DNA from: Branchiostoma lanceolatum
Taxonomy: Eukaryota > Chordata > Leptocardii > Amphioxiformes > Branchiostomatidae
Length of the DNA stretch: 64,000 bases
Direction: 5' to 3'
NCBI RefSeq assembly: GCF_035083965.1
Contig: NC_089723.1
Coordinates: forward strand, 35,142,193 to 35,206,192
The notes under the pieces are model-generated. The model was not told where the DNA came from. It made no database searches and saw only the letters and a program-made list of their open reading frames with translations. The position numbers were made by a program, and so were the translations under genes. Below are positions 9,842 to 21,295 of this stretch, one piece after another (position 1 is the stretch's first letter; each line of letters begins with the position of its first letter).

Positions 9842-11880
9842 CATTACAAGAAAAAGCCAATTTTCAGACAATTTTAGACGTAAAGGTAGCTATATTGTCT
9901 TCGTTCTCGTAATAGTGATCTTGATTTCGAAATCATCAGAGGTTAGTAAAGATTTCAACACTTTAACACTTTATGTGTGAATTTCACCCATATGCGAGAC
10001 AAATATGTCTACCACCTAGGTGGATTCCAGCCTCTTACAAAGCTACCACTCAGCCCGCGATCACAGGACAGACCTATTGGGAATTGATGATTGCTTATAC
10101 TGCCGGTGGACTGTTTCCGTTGCCTTTCATTACTAGACTACTTTCCAGCCTAAAACCAAAGCGCTACAAGAGCTTTAGATAGCGTGGATTCATCTGGGTC
10201 GAAAAGACGATTTCAGACGTAATATTAGCCACATTGTCGTCATTGTGTTACTCTTTGTATTGAAATAATAAACAGCCAATTGCGATTTCGACACTGTATG
10301 TGTAACTTATACCGATATACAAGACAAATCTATCCGCCACGTAGGTGGATTCCAGCCTCTTACCAATCTGCCACTCACCTATTGATCACAGGAAAGACCT
10401 GTTGGGAATTGATGATTGCTTAAACTACGGGTGGACTGTTTCTGTTGGCTTTCATCAGTACCTCTCTTGATCTTAACGACTTCTTTCCAACCTAAGACTC
10501 AAGCGCTACTAGGTCTTTAGAAAGCGCGGATTCATCTGGGACGAGAAGACGATTTCAAGACAATTTAAGACGTAATTTTCGCTATATTGTCTTCATTATG
10601 GTATCATTGGTATTGAATTCATAAGAAGTCAGGTACGATTTCGATACTGTATGTGTGACGTTTACGATGTACGAGACAAATCTTTCCGCCACATGAGTGG
10701 ATCCAGCCTCTTACAAAGCTGTCACTCATCTATTGATCACAGGAAGGACCTGTTGGGAATTGATGATTGCTTGTGCTACCGTTGGAATGTTTCCGTTGCC
10801 TTTCATTAGTACTACTTTCAAAGACTACTTTCCTCCAATCTCAATCCAAGACTCAAGCGCTACAAGTTTACACTTACACTACCGGTGGACTGTTTCTGTT
10901 GGCAATCATTAGTGCCACTCTTAACGACTACTTTACAACCTAAGGCCCAAGCACTACGAGAGCTTTAGAAAGCGTGGATTCATCTGGGACAAAAACACGT
11001 TTTTAAGACAATTTAAGACGTTATATAAGTTATATTGTCTTCATTGTGGTATCACTGGAATTAAATTCAAGAAAAGTCAGGTACGATTTCGATACTATGT
11101 GTGAGTTTTCCCGATATGCGAGACAAATCTATCCGCCACGATTTTAAGACAATTTAAGACAATCTGTGGGGTCGAGTGGCGTAACGACCGGGTTTTCGGC
11201 CCAGAATCCCCTGACGCCACCGATGTTGTGCCCTTTGGAAAAGACAATTCATACAATTTCCTCACTCAACCCAAGTGTAAAACCGGGTATATTATATGTG
11301 GCCGTGGGTCACGACACCAGCAATAGCTGCATGTGTCCCACGAGTATTGCACTGTTGCAATTCTGATAAAATCAAAAATTAAATAAAAAATCAAGACGTA
11401 ATATTAGCTATATTGTCTTTACTCTAGTACCATTGGTATTGAAATAATAAACAGCCAATTGCGATTTCACCACTGTATGCATATGTGTGACTTTTACCGA
11501 TGTACGAGAAAAATCTATCCGCCACGTAAGTGGATTCCAGCGTCTTACAAAGCGGTTCCTCACTTATTGATCACGGGAAAGACCTGTTGGGAATTGGTGA
11601 TTGCTTGTAATACCGGTGGACTGTTTCTGTTGCCTTTCGATCATTAGTTGACTACTTTCCAGCCTAAGACTCCACAGAGACAAGAGCTCTAGAAAGCGTG
11701 GATTCATCTGGAGCGAAAAGACGATTTTAAGTCACTGACCCCTCGGGCCTCGATCAAAGCAAAGACCTGTTGGGAATTGATGATTGCTTGTTCTACCGGT
11801 GGACTGTTTCTGTTGGCATTCATTAGTACCACTCCAAGCCTCAAGCACTAGAAGAGCTTTAGAAAGTGTGGATTAATATG
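9842..11880 (+). repeat. Array of about 360-bp units with a partly conserved reading frame
   Basis: About six units start near 9842, 10200, 10545, 10985, 11395 and 11735 (the last partial). Recurrent phrases are 'GACGATTTCAAGACAATTTA', 'TATCCGCCACGTAGGTGG', 'GACCTGTTGGGAATTGATG' and 'CTTTAGAAAGCGTGGATTC'. Three units keep an ATG followed by a similar peptide, with segments such as WIPASYKA and TCWELMIA. Others are frameshifted or stopped early. A SINE interrupts the array at 11166-11390. No known protein is recognised. Confidence 0.75.
11166..11392 (+). repeat. tRNA-derived SINE (family A) inserted in the 360-bp array
   Basis: The head GGGGTCGAGTGGCGTAACG and tail 'GTCACGACACCAGCAATAGC' match the minus-strand copy at 49197-49405. 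It sits between two partial copies of the 'AATTTAAGAC' part of the array, showing that the array existed first. Confidence 0.75.
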
Positions 11881-12655
11881 GGATGGGATCCATTGGGACG
11901 TATCACTCTATATATCCAGCGCGCTACCAGCGATGTTAATAAAGTTAGCTCGTCTGATCTCATCCAATAACTTTTTTTCTTCAAAGGGTAAGTTTGTGAT
12001 CCCTCGAAACGTGTGGGTGGCTAGTAATTTTTCTTCAGTGACGGACCTACCATTCAAGAAGAACGAAGAGGAAACTGATGTCTGGAGAAGCTGAACGTTC
12101 GCTAAAACAGATTCCTAGAACACAGACGGCCCAGCTCTGTGTTATCGATATCAGAGGTCTCACAACATATTTACATTGAGTCTCCGAGTCACACACTTTC
12201 GATATCGCCGATATCGACTTCCGACGACCTTTGACCCATTGCTGACGTCACACGCACAGAAAGTCACGTATCCACAGCGAGTGGATCAGACAGCAGAAGA
12301 AGACTGAGTGACTCTGTCGCAAATTCCGGTGAATCTGATTCGATGAGTTGGAGAACAGTTTATCTCTTGATAATTTTACCAACTCAGATTAACTTTCATG
12401 CTAAAAATATGTCCTGAGCGCCTCTTTTACACAGGGATGTGTTTGTTCAGCTGAATGTACAGCAAATCTTTTCTTGACACACTAAACTTAGAGGGTGATC
12501 TGTTGGCCTAGTGTATATTCATATAATTTCACATGGACATGAAGCGAAATAAGATTCAAAAGGGCTAACACCTTGTGTACGCCAAAAGGAAAGATTTGTG
12601 CTGGATATATACAGAGCACATCCAACCAACAAACCTTCTACACCGCTGTATCCTT
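11881..12655. other. Spacer with a relic related to 4306-4641
   Basis: Positions 12180-12370 resemble the DNA under the open frame at 4306-4641 but carry stops. The remainder has no recognised feature. Confidence 0.45.
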
Positions 12656-12905
12656 AAAGCCCCCTCCCACTGGACTCGCGGCACGCTGGCGGCGTCGCTG
12701 CGGCCGATCGAACTGCCAAAGCACTCAACGAATCTCATCGACAAAAAAACGAATCTTTTTAAGCTTTGTGTCTTTTGTTGTCTTTTTGTTCATACTTGTA
12801 CGTTTTGAATGATATTTCCATTATAAAGTCAAGGGTAACACAAATCCAGTTTAGGACTCAGTGACGCCGCCAACGTGCCGCGGGTCCAGTGAGAGGGGGG
12901 CTTTA
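12656..12905. mobile_element. MITE-B, complete copy
   Basis: The left end AAAGCCCCCTCCCACTGGAC continues to 'GCGGCACGCTGGCGGCGTCGC'; the right end is its inverse (GACGCCGCCAACGTGCCGCG then GGGGGGCTTT). About 45-bp TIRs enclose an AT-rich centre with 'TGTTGTCTTTTTGTTCATAC'. Relatives: 16852-17335, 17530-17760, 55935-56285 and 56330-56575. Confidence 0.8.
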
Positions 12906-13330
12906 CCTCTTCAATTTAGTTTCGTGCCTAGTAGTGGCCAATTCCGGCCTTGCATCGAACAATACCGTTAAAAAGGTAAACTTCGCGACAAAAAGTTACC
13001 CGTACCGCCCTGCATGATACTCGATCTTGCCTTGTCAGTTTCTGGAATTCACTGGCGTTGTTCCAAAACTTAAGCAGTCTTTTGCCTTTAGTTTCAAACG
13101 AGTCTTCAATTCCTTTGGGCGGACATCAGGTGCCAAGAAGCAATTAGCGGCAAGAAGAACACACAGCCGAAAGGCCTGGCTGATTTGCCTGCTGCGTCTA
13201 GATGCACGTTCCATCGGCTTCGATGCGATTGAAAGTTTGAGAGTGGCTTAGCTTGGTCTCTTAGAATGGATGCCTTCTTTTAAGGGATGTCGCATGACCG
13301 TTCACAGAATCTTCCGAAACAGAATGTTTC
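12906..13330. other. No recognised feature
   Basis: A 74-codon plus-strand open frame (13027-13251) shows no family resemblance. Nothing is supported. Confidence 0.45.
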
Positions 13331-13334
13331 GCCA

Positions 13335-13848
13335 ACCTTAAAGGCATCCAGAGCATTTTATGAGGCTTGAAACTTGAATAAAAAAATCTAATTTCTAGTC
13401 ATCCCTACACATAATAAGTTTTAATAAAACTTTACCATTACATATCGACATTAAAGGAGCAAAGATACGATGTCGTTGTTTGGTGAGAACTGATAGAAAA
13501 TCCAAACCCTAACAGACTGATCCTGACTGTCCATCACAATTAGCGGTTCGACCAATGAGAGAGTGACTGCATGTCCGTCAAATATTTGCATTTTTATGTT
13601 TTAATTTTGCATTTCTACGTTTTGACGGAGGTGGGCGGGGCTATGGTATCGGTCTATTTACACTAGGCGCGTGAAACTAAAAGATAACCATGTATCGTAT
13701 TTTTGTGCCGCTTTTGAGCACTTGATAAGAAATCTGTACGCAAATGTGGTAAACAGTGGCATCAAATGTTAATTTCATAAAGATTACAGCAACTTGAATA
13801 TTTCCAGTTTTCAAGCCTCATAAAATGCTCTGGGTGCCTTTAAGGCTT
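13335..13848. mobile_element. TTAA-flanked TIR element, about 510 bp
   Basis: The left end TTAA|AGGCATCCAGAGCATT and the right end, inverse of AGGCACCCAGAGCATTTTAT then TTAA, form about 40-bp TIRs (shared core 'GAGCATTTTATGAGGCTTG'). TTAA at both edges is the target choice of piggyBac-type transposases (family knowledge). There is no transposase inside. Confidence 0.75.
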
Positions 13849-13944
13849 TCAGATACATCCCCAAGTTGTGTCCTTGCGATTTTCAGCACGATCTCCAACT
13901 TACATCAGGGGAAATCTTGGGCAACAGTTCCCTCGTTTCATTCT

Positions 13945-14335
13945 GACCCCTGTAGTGCCTAGTGGCACAAAGGGCAGCAAGTTTTCTTGCTGTTCAATAG
14001 CAGGGCATATTTTAATAAGGAGGGGTTGCTAACCCTTCCCCTTTAACGTACTCCAGGCACCTCCTTAAAAGCACAGCACCCCCAATGTCCTGCCCAGGAT
14101 TGACCCGGGGCCTCACAGTTAGCACCTAATTGGAACTAGAAGCTCCAAAGCGAGGTTGTTAAAACGTAACCAGTAGAGCTTCAGGGACGTTTTTGGCAAC
14201 AGCACAGAACCTAATTCACCTTTGCGGTTTCCTGTATGCCCAATAACGCTATATGAATATACTTTGGAGTTCAGCTGTGAGGTTGTTATAACATAACCGG
14301 TTTAGCTGCAGGGGCATCCCTTTTGGGCAACAGCA
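13945..14335 (-). repeat. Family-B SINE, one near-complete and one head fragment
   Basis: 13945-14190 carries the tail 'CCCTGTAGTGCCTAGTGGCA', the 'GGAGGGGTTGCTAACCC' body and the head with 'GATTGACCCGGGGCCTC'. 14270-14335 repeats only the head region (GTTATAACATAACCGGTTTA). The intervening 'TTTGCGGTTTCCTGTATGCC' also appears twice, so a local duplication occurred after insertion. Confidence 0.7.
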
Positions 14336-14550
14336 CGGAAGAAGAACCTATCGCATCTTTGCGGTTTCTTGTATGCCCAATTATAGCGATATAGGAAAAT
14401 GCCTTAACTGGCTTCTCTCATAAATTTGTTCGACCTTCATACGACATTCTACGGTTTGCCAGTTTGCAGTTGTAATCTTCAACAGTCTTCAAATGTTTAG
14501 AAACGAACGTCCAAAGTGAAGAACTATTTCAAACATTCGCGTCCTTGGAA

Positions 14551-14656
14551 GGTTGAAGTTTATCGGCCGTTGCCGAGCTGACACTGGACGAGAGGCAATT
14601 CTAATCCCCCTCCGCCAATGCCAGCTCGGTAACTACCTATAAACTTCAACTTCAAA
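14551..14656. repeat. Short inverted repeat (about 35-bp arms)
   Basis: The left arm 'GTTGAAGTTTATCGGCCGTT' plus GCCGAGCTG pairs with the right arm 'CAGCTCGGTAACTACC' plus TATAAACTTCAAC across a loop of about 35 bp. Small foldback element. Confidence 0.65.
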
Positions 14657-15119
14657 AGGTATCTAAATCATGTCAAATGTTCAAGGCCACGGGGCAGTGT
14701 CACAGACCATTAACAACAAGGAGAATAAAAGCAGCCCACTTCTGAATAAATGTACACATAATGTCTTAAAGATTGCCATAAGTGTCCTTAAGGTCGAACG
14801 GCATGGGTGTTTGCAGGCAAGAGGTGTAACAATTCAGCATGGACATAAATCAGTGGAACCGTTACTGCAGATCGTTGAAGAAGGATACCGGACGGCATTG
14901 GAAACGTTTGTTATTTCTCCAAAAAAAATGGGCAGTGGAATAGATTAAATTTTCAAAAGATGCTATCTTTCATTCCTGGATGCCTAACCTTCAAACGTAG
15001 GTGTAACAGTTTGTTTAAAGTTTACAAAATACGACCATCTCGGTGGAACAGATTTGATTGCTATCGATCGATTAATATGTCTCATCAAAAACGTTTTCGT
15101 AACATTTTACTTATTTTCG
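14657..15119. other. Open frame without recognised product
   Basis: A 92-codon plus-strand frame (14670-14948) begins MSNVQGHGAV. I see no known motif, signal or clean splice context. It may be chance. Confidence 0.3.
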
Positions 15120-16390
15120 TTAACACTATTTTCGTATGGTCTTGATTGAATTTTATAATGGTGTCAAACTTACTGTGTTCAGCTTGGGCGTAATTTCGTC
15201 CAACAATGGTGATTTTCTAATGGCTAATGAAGTTATTATTTTGTATCGGTCTGCTTATAGCAACCATTAACGGAGAAGTAAGTAAGCCTTTAGTCAACCG
15301 ATTTTCGTACGGTCTTGATTGATTTTATAACGGTATCAAATATAAGCGTAGAGCGTTCAGCTTGGGCGTAATTTCGTCGAACAATAGTGATTTTCTAATG
15401 GCCAATGAAGTTGTTATTTTGTATTGGTCTGATTAACGCAACCATTAACGAAGAATTACGTATGCCTATTGTCGACCGATTTTCGTACGGTCTTGATTGA
15501 TTTCATAACGGTGTCAAACGTAAGCGTATAGCACTGCGTTCAGCTTGGGCGTAATTTTGTCTAACCATGGTGATGTTCTAATGGCTAATGAAGTTGTTAT
15601 TTTGTATCGGTCTGCTAAAAGCGACCATTAACGGAGAAGTAAGTAAGCCTATTGTCAACCGATTTTCGTACGGTCTTGATTGATTTTATAACGGTGTCAA
15701 ACGTAAGCGTAAAACACTGCATTTAGCTTCGGCGTAATTTTGTCTAACCATGGTGAATTTTTAATGGCTAATGAAGTTATTACTTTGTATCGGTCTGCTT
15801 AAAGCAACCATTAACGGAGAAGTAAATAAGCCTATTGTCAACCGATTTTCGTACGGTCTTGATTGATTTTATAACGGTGTCAAACGTAAGCGTAAAACAC
15901 TGCGCTCAGCTCGGGCGTAATTTCGTCCAACAATGGTGATTTTGTAATGGCTAATGAAGTTATCATTTTGTAATGATCTGCTGAACGCAACGATTAACGA
16001 AGAATTACGTATGCCTATAGTCGACCAATTTTCGTACGGTCTTGATTGATTTTTTAACAGTGTTAACCTTAAGTGTAAAATACTGCGTTCAGTTTCGGCG
16101 TAATTTCGTCTAACAATGGTGAATTTTTAATGGCTAATGAAGTTATTATTTTGTATCGGTCTGCTAAAAGCGACCATTAACGGAGAATTAAATAAGCCTA
16201 TTGTCAACCGATTTTCGTACGGTCTTGATTGATTTTATAACGGTGTCAAACGTAAGTGTAAAACACTGCGTTTAGCTTCGGCGTAATTTTGTCTAACGAT
16301 GGTGAATTTTTAATGGCTAATGAAGTTATTATTTTGTATCGGTCTGCTTAAAGCAGACATTAACGGAGAAGTAAGTAAGCCTATTGAGAC
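15120..16390. repeat. 182-bp satellite, about seven units
   Basis: The marker 'CGTACGGTCTTGATTGATTT' recurs at about 15131, 15306, 15486, 15669, 15853, 16035 and 16218 with a period of 174-184 bp. Each unit also has 'GCGTAATTTCGTC', 'TAATGGCTAATGAAGTTATT' and 'CATTAACGGAGAAGTAA'. The array ends abruptly after 'AAGCCTATTGAGAC'. No coding frame persists through it. Confidence 0.9.
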
Positions 16391-16561
16391 CACAATTATC
16401 TCGCTTGATGGGACTAACAATCGCCATCAATCCGGTAAATGGTGGAGTGGCCAATTAGCGGGATCCAGTAATATGAGTGGGACGGATTAGTGGGTCATAA
16501 AAATATGTGAGCGGGGGAGGTCAAGCGGGTATTTTACTGGACGGTACCAAGTGAATATACG
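16391..16561. other. No recognised feature
   Basis: Purine-rich, GGTGG/GGGAC-containing sequence between the satellite and the composite element. Confidence 0.4.
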
Positions 16562-16851
16562 TAGCAACTACTTGGTCCTACGTACCGTGCTGGCTTCATT
16601 CTATGGCAGTGTACTGTGTCATATACACTCCAGCAATCGTTGTGTTGAAAACTTTTCTTCTTTTAATGAATGTTCATCTACCATCATGGAATCCACTTTA
16701 TGCTACGGTCACATTTCCAAAGCGGGGCCCGGTCGGGTAGCTTGCGGGAACGAAAAGTAGGATATAAAAGACAACAAAACGTATGAAACGTCAACAAAAT
16801 TACTCCATAAAGCATGTATCTATACAGGTTTTTATGACATAATTAAGCGAG

Positions 16852-17335
16852 TGTCTCACTGGACTTGCGGCACGTTGGCGGCCTTGCTGCAACCGAATGA
16901 TTTGACACAAACCGCTCACCAAATATCATCGGTAAAAACGAGTCTTTTTACGCATTTCATGTTTTGTTGTCTTTTTAGTCATACTTGTACGTATTGCATG
17001 TTATATCCAGTCAATGCTGGGCATGTTGAAAGAATGGGAGATGAACGAATCCCAAAGATTGCTTTCAAATACAAACCAACAGGCAAGTGCCCTCTTGGCA
17101 GACCCAGGAAAAGGCGGAAGGATAACATACAGGAAATATTAACAAATCATAGACTGGGCAGACTAGCTAGACTGTAAGAAGATGGGGTCTTCCATGACCG
17201 GGACAAGTGGAGAAGGTTCTCGACTGACAGGCCCTGATGCCTACCTTGGGAAGATGTAAGATGTAGGATCCAGCCAACGGTAACACAAATCCAATTTAGG
17301 TCGCAGCGAGGTCGCCAACGTGCCGCACTCCAGGG
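16852..17335. mobile_element. MITE-B copy split by a LINE fragment
   Basis: The left end 'CTCACTGGACTTGCGGCACG' and the right end 'GTCGCCAACGTGCCGCACTC' match MITE-B at 12656-12905. Its centre, 'TGTTGTCTTTTTAGTCATAC', is interrupted where the intact copy continues. Confidence 0.7.
17000..17275 (+). pseudogene. Non-LTR retrotransposon ORF2 C-terminal fragment
   Basis: In-frame translation gives AGHVERMGDERIPK and then PLGRPRKRRKDNI. These match the conserved C-terminal pattern of endonuclease/reverse-transcriptase polyproteins ('GH..R' then 'GRPRKRW.D'; family knowledge). A stop follows, and the tail (FHDRDKWRRF) continues in another frame. It is dead. 'ATCCAG' occurs at both edges and may be its target duplication. 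Confidence 0.7.
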
Positions 17336-17529
17336 AGATACCCGCTTAATTCTGTCATAAAAACCTGTGTCTTGGAGAAACAAGGATCTATGATGGTAGG
17401 TAGACATTCATTGGAAGAAGAAAACGTTTTCAACACACCGATTGCTGGAGTGTACGTGGCACACTGCCATGGAATGAAGCCAACACTGGACGTAAGACGA
17501 AGTGTTGCTATCATTTACTTGACCCCGTC

Positions 17530-17760
17530 TCATAAGCTTAAGTCCCCATTACACTAGACGACGATCGCGCCCTGTGGTATCACGTCGTCTGACATTGCGT
17601 TTGTGTTTCCCTTGACTTCATTATTGGAATATCATGCAAAATGTATGACTGACAAATAAAGCGCACAAGAAATGTCTTTTTATCTTTGAAATTCGTAGAG
17701 GGATTTTAGCGAGGTCACCGCTCTGGTGGAATGGGGGTATAAGAGAAAAGAGCACGATGT
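17530..17760. mobile_element. Diverged MITE-B-like element
   Basis: The left 'CCCCATTACACTAGACGACGATCGCG' and right 'AGCGAGGTCACCGCTCTGGT' then GGAATGGGGG form imperfect TIRs. The pattern is closest to 56330-56575. Confidence 0.5.
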
Positions 17761-17901
17761 AAAATTTACCGCACAGCTTGGAAATAGCTCCGCATCTCGC
17801 ATACCACTCGCATACCGTTTACGCGATACCGAAATAACGGGACCAAAATTTCAACCGAGAAGTGACGGAAATCGTCAGCATACATGTACCTTTTCAACTA
17901 C

Positions 17902-18063
17902 TCTTCAAGCAGAGCAGTGTGTCCGGCTGGTTTTTGCCGTGTTTTTAGACTGTTTTGTCGGGATTTCTACTTTGTCACAAAAAAAACATGACAAAGTAGA
18001 AAGCTCGACAAAAACGCCTAAAAACACGTCAAAAACCAGCCGGACACACTGCTCTGCTTGAAG
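17902..18063. mobile_element. Long hairpin (foldback element)
   Basis: The left arm begins TCTTCAAGCAGAGCAGTGTG and the right arm ends with its reverse complement. Arms of about 75 bp with a few mismatches surround a short A-rich loop near 17980. No coding. Confidence 0.8.
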
Positions 18064-18065
18064 AG

Positions 18066-19990
18066 AATTGCGACTTTGTCACTGTTCCAAAAACAGGCAG
18101 ATGAAACAGACATAGAAGCTGTTCTGCCTTCTACGAAGGGCGGAATGCCAGCGCATGAAAACCCAGCCTGACCACTTGTCATTAGTTGAAGCAATAGAAC
18201 CCATCGATTGGGCATCAACATTAGGAGAAACACGATATCAAGGAAAATCGTAAGGTCTTGTTTGAGATATTTTTCGTCCACGTCTATGTTAAAGTGGAGC
18301 GTGGACAGATGCAATGGTAGAAGTGCGCTCTTGAATAGCCGCAGAGTCGACCAATATCCACCTGTTTTACCTACATGTATAGGCCTAGCCGACAACCTAC
18401 TACTGCTTTCGTTTCAATGTATGACATCAGATTGATACTATAAAATGCAATCTAAATCCTGCAATCTGGCGTTAAGAGGGTATGTAAATAAATAGATAAA
18501 TCAAATCATTACAAAACATACCTTTTTCTCTGATATGAAAATGCGACTATGACAAGTCTAGTTGAAAGGCTCCTTTCAAAAGATTTCATATGCAAACATA
18601 TCTATCGGTTAGTCAAAGGCAACGTTCTAAAAACCTCAGTAAGAGGAAAGGTTTTCAACTTTCAATTAGAAAAGGTGACTCTATTTTGTGGTTACGGTTC
18701 AGAAGCTATAAAGGTCCCATAAAGCTGTTTTTTCAAAAGTAACATACCATCGGAGGACCACTAAATCTACTATACAATTGGAACATCTTTTAAAAGATAG
18801 TGTAGGAGGAAATAAAACTCTTACCTGGGATACAGGAAAACGTCTACCAGCCCACCAGCTTCGGCCGCTCCTTGCGTGCTCAGAGTTGAGAGTGTTGTCT
18901 TCTCTTGGCGGTGCCGCGATCATATGGGTCCGGGCTGATGCGCAATCGGTATCTTATCACTTTCCGTGAGCCCTGCGCTCCAATGGCTCTAGCGGTATCA
19001 TCCGGAAATACGGATGTTCTCGTAACAATCATGTATACGTTAAGATATTATAATCGATAAATGATGCAAAACTGTAATATAGGACATGATGCAATCTCTG
19101 AAAAACAGTCTGAGATCACATTTTTGTTAATCTAGATGGATTTGAGACAAAGGTGGTGGTCAGGAAACTTAATTTCGTTTAGGTAGAGTGTTGCAACTGT
19201 TGACGATTTTCTCATTTAGTCATTGCACAATACGCCCATTCTCTTACCACCCAACCGTTGATATCAAAGCAGTTATAAAACAATGGCACCGTATGAGTTC
19301 CGTCGTCTTATCGTGCTCAACGTAGCTGTACGAAAGTTTTATTGCAAACTTGCGCTTTATTGGCCGCCTTAGCTTGGTGGTAATGAAACAGTTTCTATCA
19401 TCAAGATCTGTCAAACCTCGTAAACATCAAATATGGAAATTATACGCCTGAAACTACGTAGCTATGGTCGATACGCTGATCGATAGTCCTCCTGATGTAC
19501 ATGTGCATAAATTAGCATACATTAAAGCAAGGTGTGTACGCGTGAACCGGCTGTCAGGGTCCATCGGCATGGTGATGTTCCAGACCCAAGATCAATCGCA
19601 GCCGGCCGCTTCGTGACAAGCTAGCCCGTAGGGCAACACGTTTCGGAAAGATAGGGCTTCTGGAAACACGTTCATGGAAAGATAAGGAAGGTTTCTGTCA
19701 GAATACCTGATGTTGAGGGCGTGAGTCCGTGCACAGATATGTTAAAAGAACGTGAAGAAGGAAAGGGCGAGGTCTCTTGTCACAAACTTATAGAGTTTCT
19801 ATTAGGATAGAGATAGCATAAGAAAAGACAAAAAGCGGTCATTCCGAATGTTAAGAAATTTACCTATTGAAAAAGTGGTTGGAAGGTAGTATAATATTTA
19901 TGATTCGGAGGGTATAATCTTTGTGCGGGTGGGTGAAGAGTTGTGTACCAGCAAAGATGGGGACGTCCATGCAGTCAACCTCCTGGTTCA
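18066..19990. other. No recognised feature
   Basis: About 1.9 kb with only short open frames (longest 125 codons, minus strand 18018-18395, overlapping the hairpin). I see no domain, repeat or splice series that I can support. Confidence 0.45.
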
Positions 19991-19994
19991 AATT

Positions 19995-20228
19995 TGTTGG
20001 TAACAGTGAGACCCCGGTTCAATACTGGGAAGGGCATCTCGGTTGGGACTGTACCAATCGTTCGGAAGGGACGTAAATGGGGGGGGGGGGGCGTGTTCGA
20101 GGAGGTACCTCGAGTACGTTAATGTCTTAGGGCTGTTCCCTGTAGATTATACCCTGCTGCTGAAACAGGAAGGAAACTTGCTGCCCTATATGCCATTAGG
20201 CACTACAAGGGTCTAAACAAAGACGAAC
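19995..20228 (+). repeat. Family-B SINE (plus strand)
   Basis: The run 'ACCCCGGTTCAATACTGGG', 'GGGCATCTCGGTTGGGACTG', 'GTAGATTATACCCTGCTGCT' and 'TAGGCACTACAAGGGTCTAA' is the family-B order in the forward sense. A G run of about 11 sits at 20079. Confidence 0.8.
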
Positions 20229-20970
20229 GTTCGCGCTAATAAAACTTGGAAACGGACCAAAGTAGGCATGTACAGAAGCATGCCCAACCGGAGGGAAAGC
20301 AGTCGGCAGGATATTGTTCTCTGTGTAGCGGATGGCAGCCTGGGGAAAAATCTTGTTACTCTGATGTTGTTACTGCGCGGTTTGGAAATATTGAATACCT
20401 ATGGATGATCGTTCGCAAGGGACCTCATTTTAAAGATATTTCAATCCACGGATCAGTTGGCTGTCAAACGTCATTGCTCTTTCTATAGAAATGAAATTGC
20501 CCAGAAAAAAAGTACAATTTAAAGCGAAAGGATCTGAGGAGGATTGAATCTACTTTGAAGGGTCAATTTGCTCGTAGTTCTTGTAGCATCGACGTTCCCA
20601 TGCGAGGTGCTGGAGGTATACAAAGGTCGTGCTCTTTAGGCATTCAGGTTTTTATATGGACGTTCGTGAGTCCGGGATGATAAGAAGACGATCTTTATCT
20701 TTATCTTCAGCTGCAGTGATGAATACATTTGGGCCGAAACGTCACCATCAGGGGATTTTGAGGGCTTATCTCGGCTCCCGACGGACAAGTTATGAATGGA
20801 AAACAGTAAAACATTATCATATCATGGCGTACTATCAGTTCGCGTGAAGAACGCTCGCACGGTTCACGACATGGTCCGAGAAACTCATTAGAGTTTAAGA
20901 AGTCTGCAACATACAGATCTGTTCAAGCTGAATCTTTAAGATTTCCTTGGTGCAATCCAGCCGAATCCTG
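20229..20970. other. No recognised feature
   Basis: Two open frames of 72-80 codons without recognisable product. Nothing is supported. Confidence 0.45.
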
Positions 20971-20971
20971 A

Positions 20972-21295
20972 GTAAAGCCCCTGTCACACATTCAGGACCT
21001 TCCCACGACTTTGTTCCCAACAACTTCCCAACTCAGGTCGGTGCTGGGCTGGGAGTAGCCTGGAATTCCATCCTATTCTAGCTCCAGTTCCACTCCTCGG
21101 TTTGGCATCAGAAAATGACTTTGCTTTTCAAAATTTATAGCTGACCGGCGCTGACGACTTTCAAGACTAGCAGACAACCTAAACGACCAAAATCACCAAA
21201 CCTCAACAACAGATGATCCCGCTCACGACTAACTCCCAACCATGGTCTGGAGAAGGTCCGGAGGCCATGGTCGGCTATGTGTGACAGATGTTTGA
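20972..21295. mobile_element. TIR element ending in GCCCCTGTCACA, about 320 bp
   Basis: The left end GTAAAGCCCCTGTCACACAT and the right end 'GGCTATGTGTGACAGATG' are imperfect inverses. The interior has the CCCAACAACTTCCCAACTC and CATGGTCTGGAGAAGG motifs shared with 58070-58320 and 5452-5600. Non-coding. Confidence 0.65.

Larger units (their letters stand above)
16562..17525. mobile_element. Composite element with about 130-bp inverted ends and nested inserts
   Basis: Positions 16580-16700 and 17380-17515 are inverted copies of each other (shared 'ACTCCAGCAATCG', 'TGTGTTGAAAAC' and 'TTCTTC..AATGAATGT'). Between them sit the left end of the GC-rich TIR element (16706-16760), a MITE-B copy (16852-17335) and, inside that, a LINE fragment (about 17000-17275). 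The order of insertion can be read as outer TIR element, then the smaller ones. Confidence 0.65.

Noticed and set aside
14670..14948. 92-codon open frame as a gene
   Set aside because: No homology, no signal and a repeat-rich setting; too weak to annotate as coding.
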